Shown piece after piece: positions 62,606 to 64,000 of a DNA stretch of 64,000 nt; the stretch's first letter is position 1; every line of letters begins with the position of its first letter. This DNA comes from an uncultured Pelagibacteraceae bacterium (GTDB lineage Bacteria > Pseudomonadota > Alphaproteobacteria > Pelagibacterales > Pelagibacteraceae). Where the stretch lies: contig CACORY010000002.1 of assembly GCA_902629695.1 (NCBI GenBank), forward strand, positions 1 to 64,000, given 5' to 3'. The notes under the pieces are model-generated. The model had not been told where the DNA came from and did not search any database. It saw only the letters and a list, made by a program, of their open reading frames with translations. Position numbers and translations under genes: made by a program.

Positions 62606-64000
62606 ATGAGTGCAGAAGCTATGAAAGTGTCATCTGTATTAGATACTTCTCATTTAAAGGTAAAATTTCCATTTAAAGCGAAATATGGAAATTACATAAA
62701 CGGAAAGTTTGTGGAGCCAAAATCTGGTAAGTATTTTGATAATACTTCACCGATTTCAAATGAGGTTATCTGTTCGATCGCACGATCAAATGAAAAAGAC
62801 GTAGACGCTGCATTAGATGCAGCTCACGCAGCTTTCCCAACTTGGGGTAAAACTTCAATCACGGAAAGATCAAACATTCTTCTTAAAATTGCAGATGTCA
62901 TTGAGAAAAATCTTAATGTGTTAGCAACTGCAGAATGTTTAGATAATGGTAAGCCGATAAGAGAATGTATGGCTGCTGATTTACCACTAGTAATAGATCA
63001 TTGGAGATATTTTGCTGGAGTAATCAGAGCAGAAGAAGGTTCAGTTGCCGAAATAAGCAATAGTGAATATTCTTATCACATTCCTGAGCCTTTAGGTGTA
63101 GTTGGTCAAATTATACCTTGGAACTTTCCATTATTAATGGCAACTTGGAAGCTTGCTCCAGCTTTAGCTGCAGGAAACTGTGTAGTGCTAAAACCAGCTG
63201 AGCAAACACCAGCATCAATCATGTTACTTATGGAACTTATTGGAGACTTATTACCTCCAGGAGTAGTTAATGTTGTAAGCGGTTATGGTTTAGAAGCTGG
63301 TAAACCACTAGCATCATCTAAAAGAATCAAAAAGATTGCTTTTACTGGTGAAACAACAACTGGTAGATTGATTATGCAATATGCGTCTCAAAACTTAATA
63401 CCAATTACGTTGGAGTTAGGTGGAAAATCTCCTAACATTTTCTTTGAAGACGTCATGGCTAAAGATGATGATTTCTTTGATAAATGTCTTGAAGGTTTTG
63501 CAATGTTCACTTTAAACCAAGGTGAAGTTTGTACTTGTCCAAGTAGAGTGCTAGTTCAAGAGTCTATCTATGACAAGTTCATGGAAAAAGCGATTGCTAG
63601 AACTAAAGCTGTTAAGCAAGATAATCCTTTAAAAATGGAAACAATGATTGGTGCGCAAGCATCATTAGAACAAATGGAAAAAATCAAATCTTATCTTGAT
63701 TTAGGTAAGAAAGAGGGTGCCAAAGTTCTATGTGGTGGAAGTGTTGCTAAAATCAATAGTGGGTTAGAAAAAGGAAACTATATCGAGCCAACTATTTTTG
63801 AGGGTGATAACTCAATGCGTATCTTCCAAGAAGAAATTTTTGGACCAGTTGTATCAGTCACTAAATTTAAAGATGAAGCAGAGGCACTAGAAATTGCCAA
63901 TGATACTCTTTATGGTTTAGGTGCTGGTGTTTGGACTAGAAATGGAAATATCGCTTACAGAATGGGTAGAGAAATACAAGCAGGTAGAGTTTGGACAAAC
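62606..64000 (+). CDS. aldB: Aldehyde dehydrogenase, AldB-like (partial, 3' end beyond window)
   Basis: NAD(P)-dependent aldehyde dehydrogenase, close to E. coli AldB over the visible 465 residues (about 512 expected). [18 protein letters not shown], the cofactor region [25 protein letters not shown] with the general-base Glu, and the catalytic Cys in [11 protein letters not shown] are present; the last visible residues are AGRVWTN. The ATG at 62606 has AGAGGAG eight bases upstream and gives an AldB-length N-terminus; an in-frame ATG 65 codons earlier would add a lysine-rich tail. Its role is probably oxidation of acetaldehyde or similar short aldehydes. Confidence 0.93.
   Translation, partial: MSAEAMKVSSVLDTSHLKVKFPFKAKYGNYINGKFVEPKSGKYFDNTSPISNEVICSIARSNEKDVDAALDAAHAAFPTWGKTSITERSNILLKIADVIEKNLNVLATAECLDNGKPIRECMAADLPLVIDHWRYFAGVIRAEEGSVAEISNSEYSYHIPEPLGVVGQIIPWNFPLLMATWKLAPALAAGNCVVLKPAEQTPASIMLLMELIGDLLPPGVVNVVSGYGLEAGKPLASSKRIKKIAFTGETTTGRLIMQYASQNLIPITLELGGKSPNIFFEDVMAKDDDFFDKCLEGFAMFTLNQGEVCTCPSRVLVQESIYDKFMEKAIARTKAVKQDNPLKMETMIGAQASLEQMEKIKSYLDLGKKEGAKVLCGGSVAKINSGLEKGNYIEPTIFEGDNSMRIFQEEIFGPVVSVTKFKDEAEALEIANDTLYGLGAGVWTRNGNIAYRMGREIQAGRVWTN

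Overview
This window is a gene-dense, strongly A+T-rich stretch of a small-genome alphaproteobacterium. Gene content, order and compactness fit the SAR11 clade (Pelagibacterales), inferred from: NDUFA12 beside a DUF2155 protein, accB-accC-aroQ, lptF-lptG-lptD-surA-pdxA-ksgA divergent from pepA, an iscR-led SUF operon, plant-type gshA, and almost no spacer DNA. TGA, TAA and TAG all serve as stops (code 11). I see no rRNA, tRNA, CRISPR array, insertion sequence, prophage or origin. The longest gene-free stretch is about 153 bases (4866-5018), so no gap reaches 300 bases.

Layout. 1-3.4 kb: the tail of a probable ABC transporter ATPase, an EamA permease, creatinase and an arginine:glycine-type amidinotransferase, together a guanidino-compound locus. 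3.4-5 kb: a small unknown gene, a MOSC protein and a charged coiled-coil protein. 5-10 kb (minus): MFS and EamA transporters, glutathione synthesis (gshA, gshB) and an HD-domain protein of the PhnZ/MIOX type. 10-17 kb (minus): purF, cvpA, an RND exporter, dnaB and ribosomal genes rplI, rpsR, rpsF. 17-19.7 kb (plus): fabD, fabG, acpP, gmk. 19.7-27 kb (minus): ksgA, pdxA, surA, lptD, lptG, lptF (outer-membrane biogenesis). 27-35 kb: pepA, ndk, purN/purM, a DUF2066 protein, an Hda-like protein, aspS and a stand-alone NrdJ-tail-like protein. 35-41 kb: complex I accessory gene, DUF2155, accC/accB, aroQ, thiS/thiG, RNase E. 41-49.5 kb: PBP1A, prfB (with a programmed frameshift), an AsmA/YhdP-like protein, tyrS, anmK, an alpha/beta hydrolase. 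49.6-56 kb: iscR-sufBCDS-sufU-sufT-sufA and a small unknown gene. 56-64 kb: glnA, ybaK, EamA, a glycosyltransferase, homocysteine methyltransferase, TauE, moaB, DUF1244, and an aldB-like aldehyde dehydrogenase that runs off the end and has an in-frame lysine-rich N-terminal extension.

Most of this is core housekeeping. The points of interest are the creatinase/amidinotransferase pair, the solitary RNR C-terminal domain, RNase E without its zinc-link motif, the lysine-rich leader on the aldehyde dehydrogenase, the +1 frameshift in prfB, a near-perfect IscR operator before the SUF operon, and a layout in which all twelve convergent gene pairs abut or overlap, four of them sharing one TTAA as both stop codons. 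I did not find a clearly new multigene defence or mobile system.
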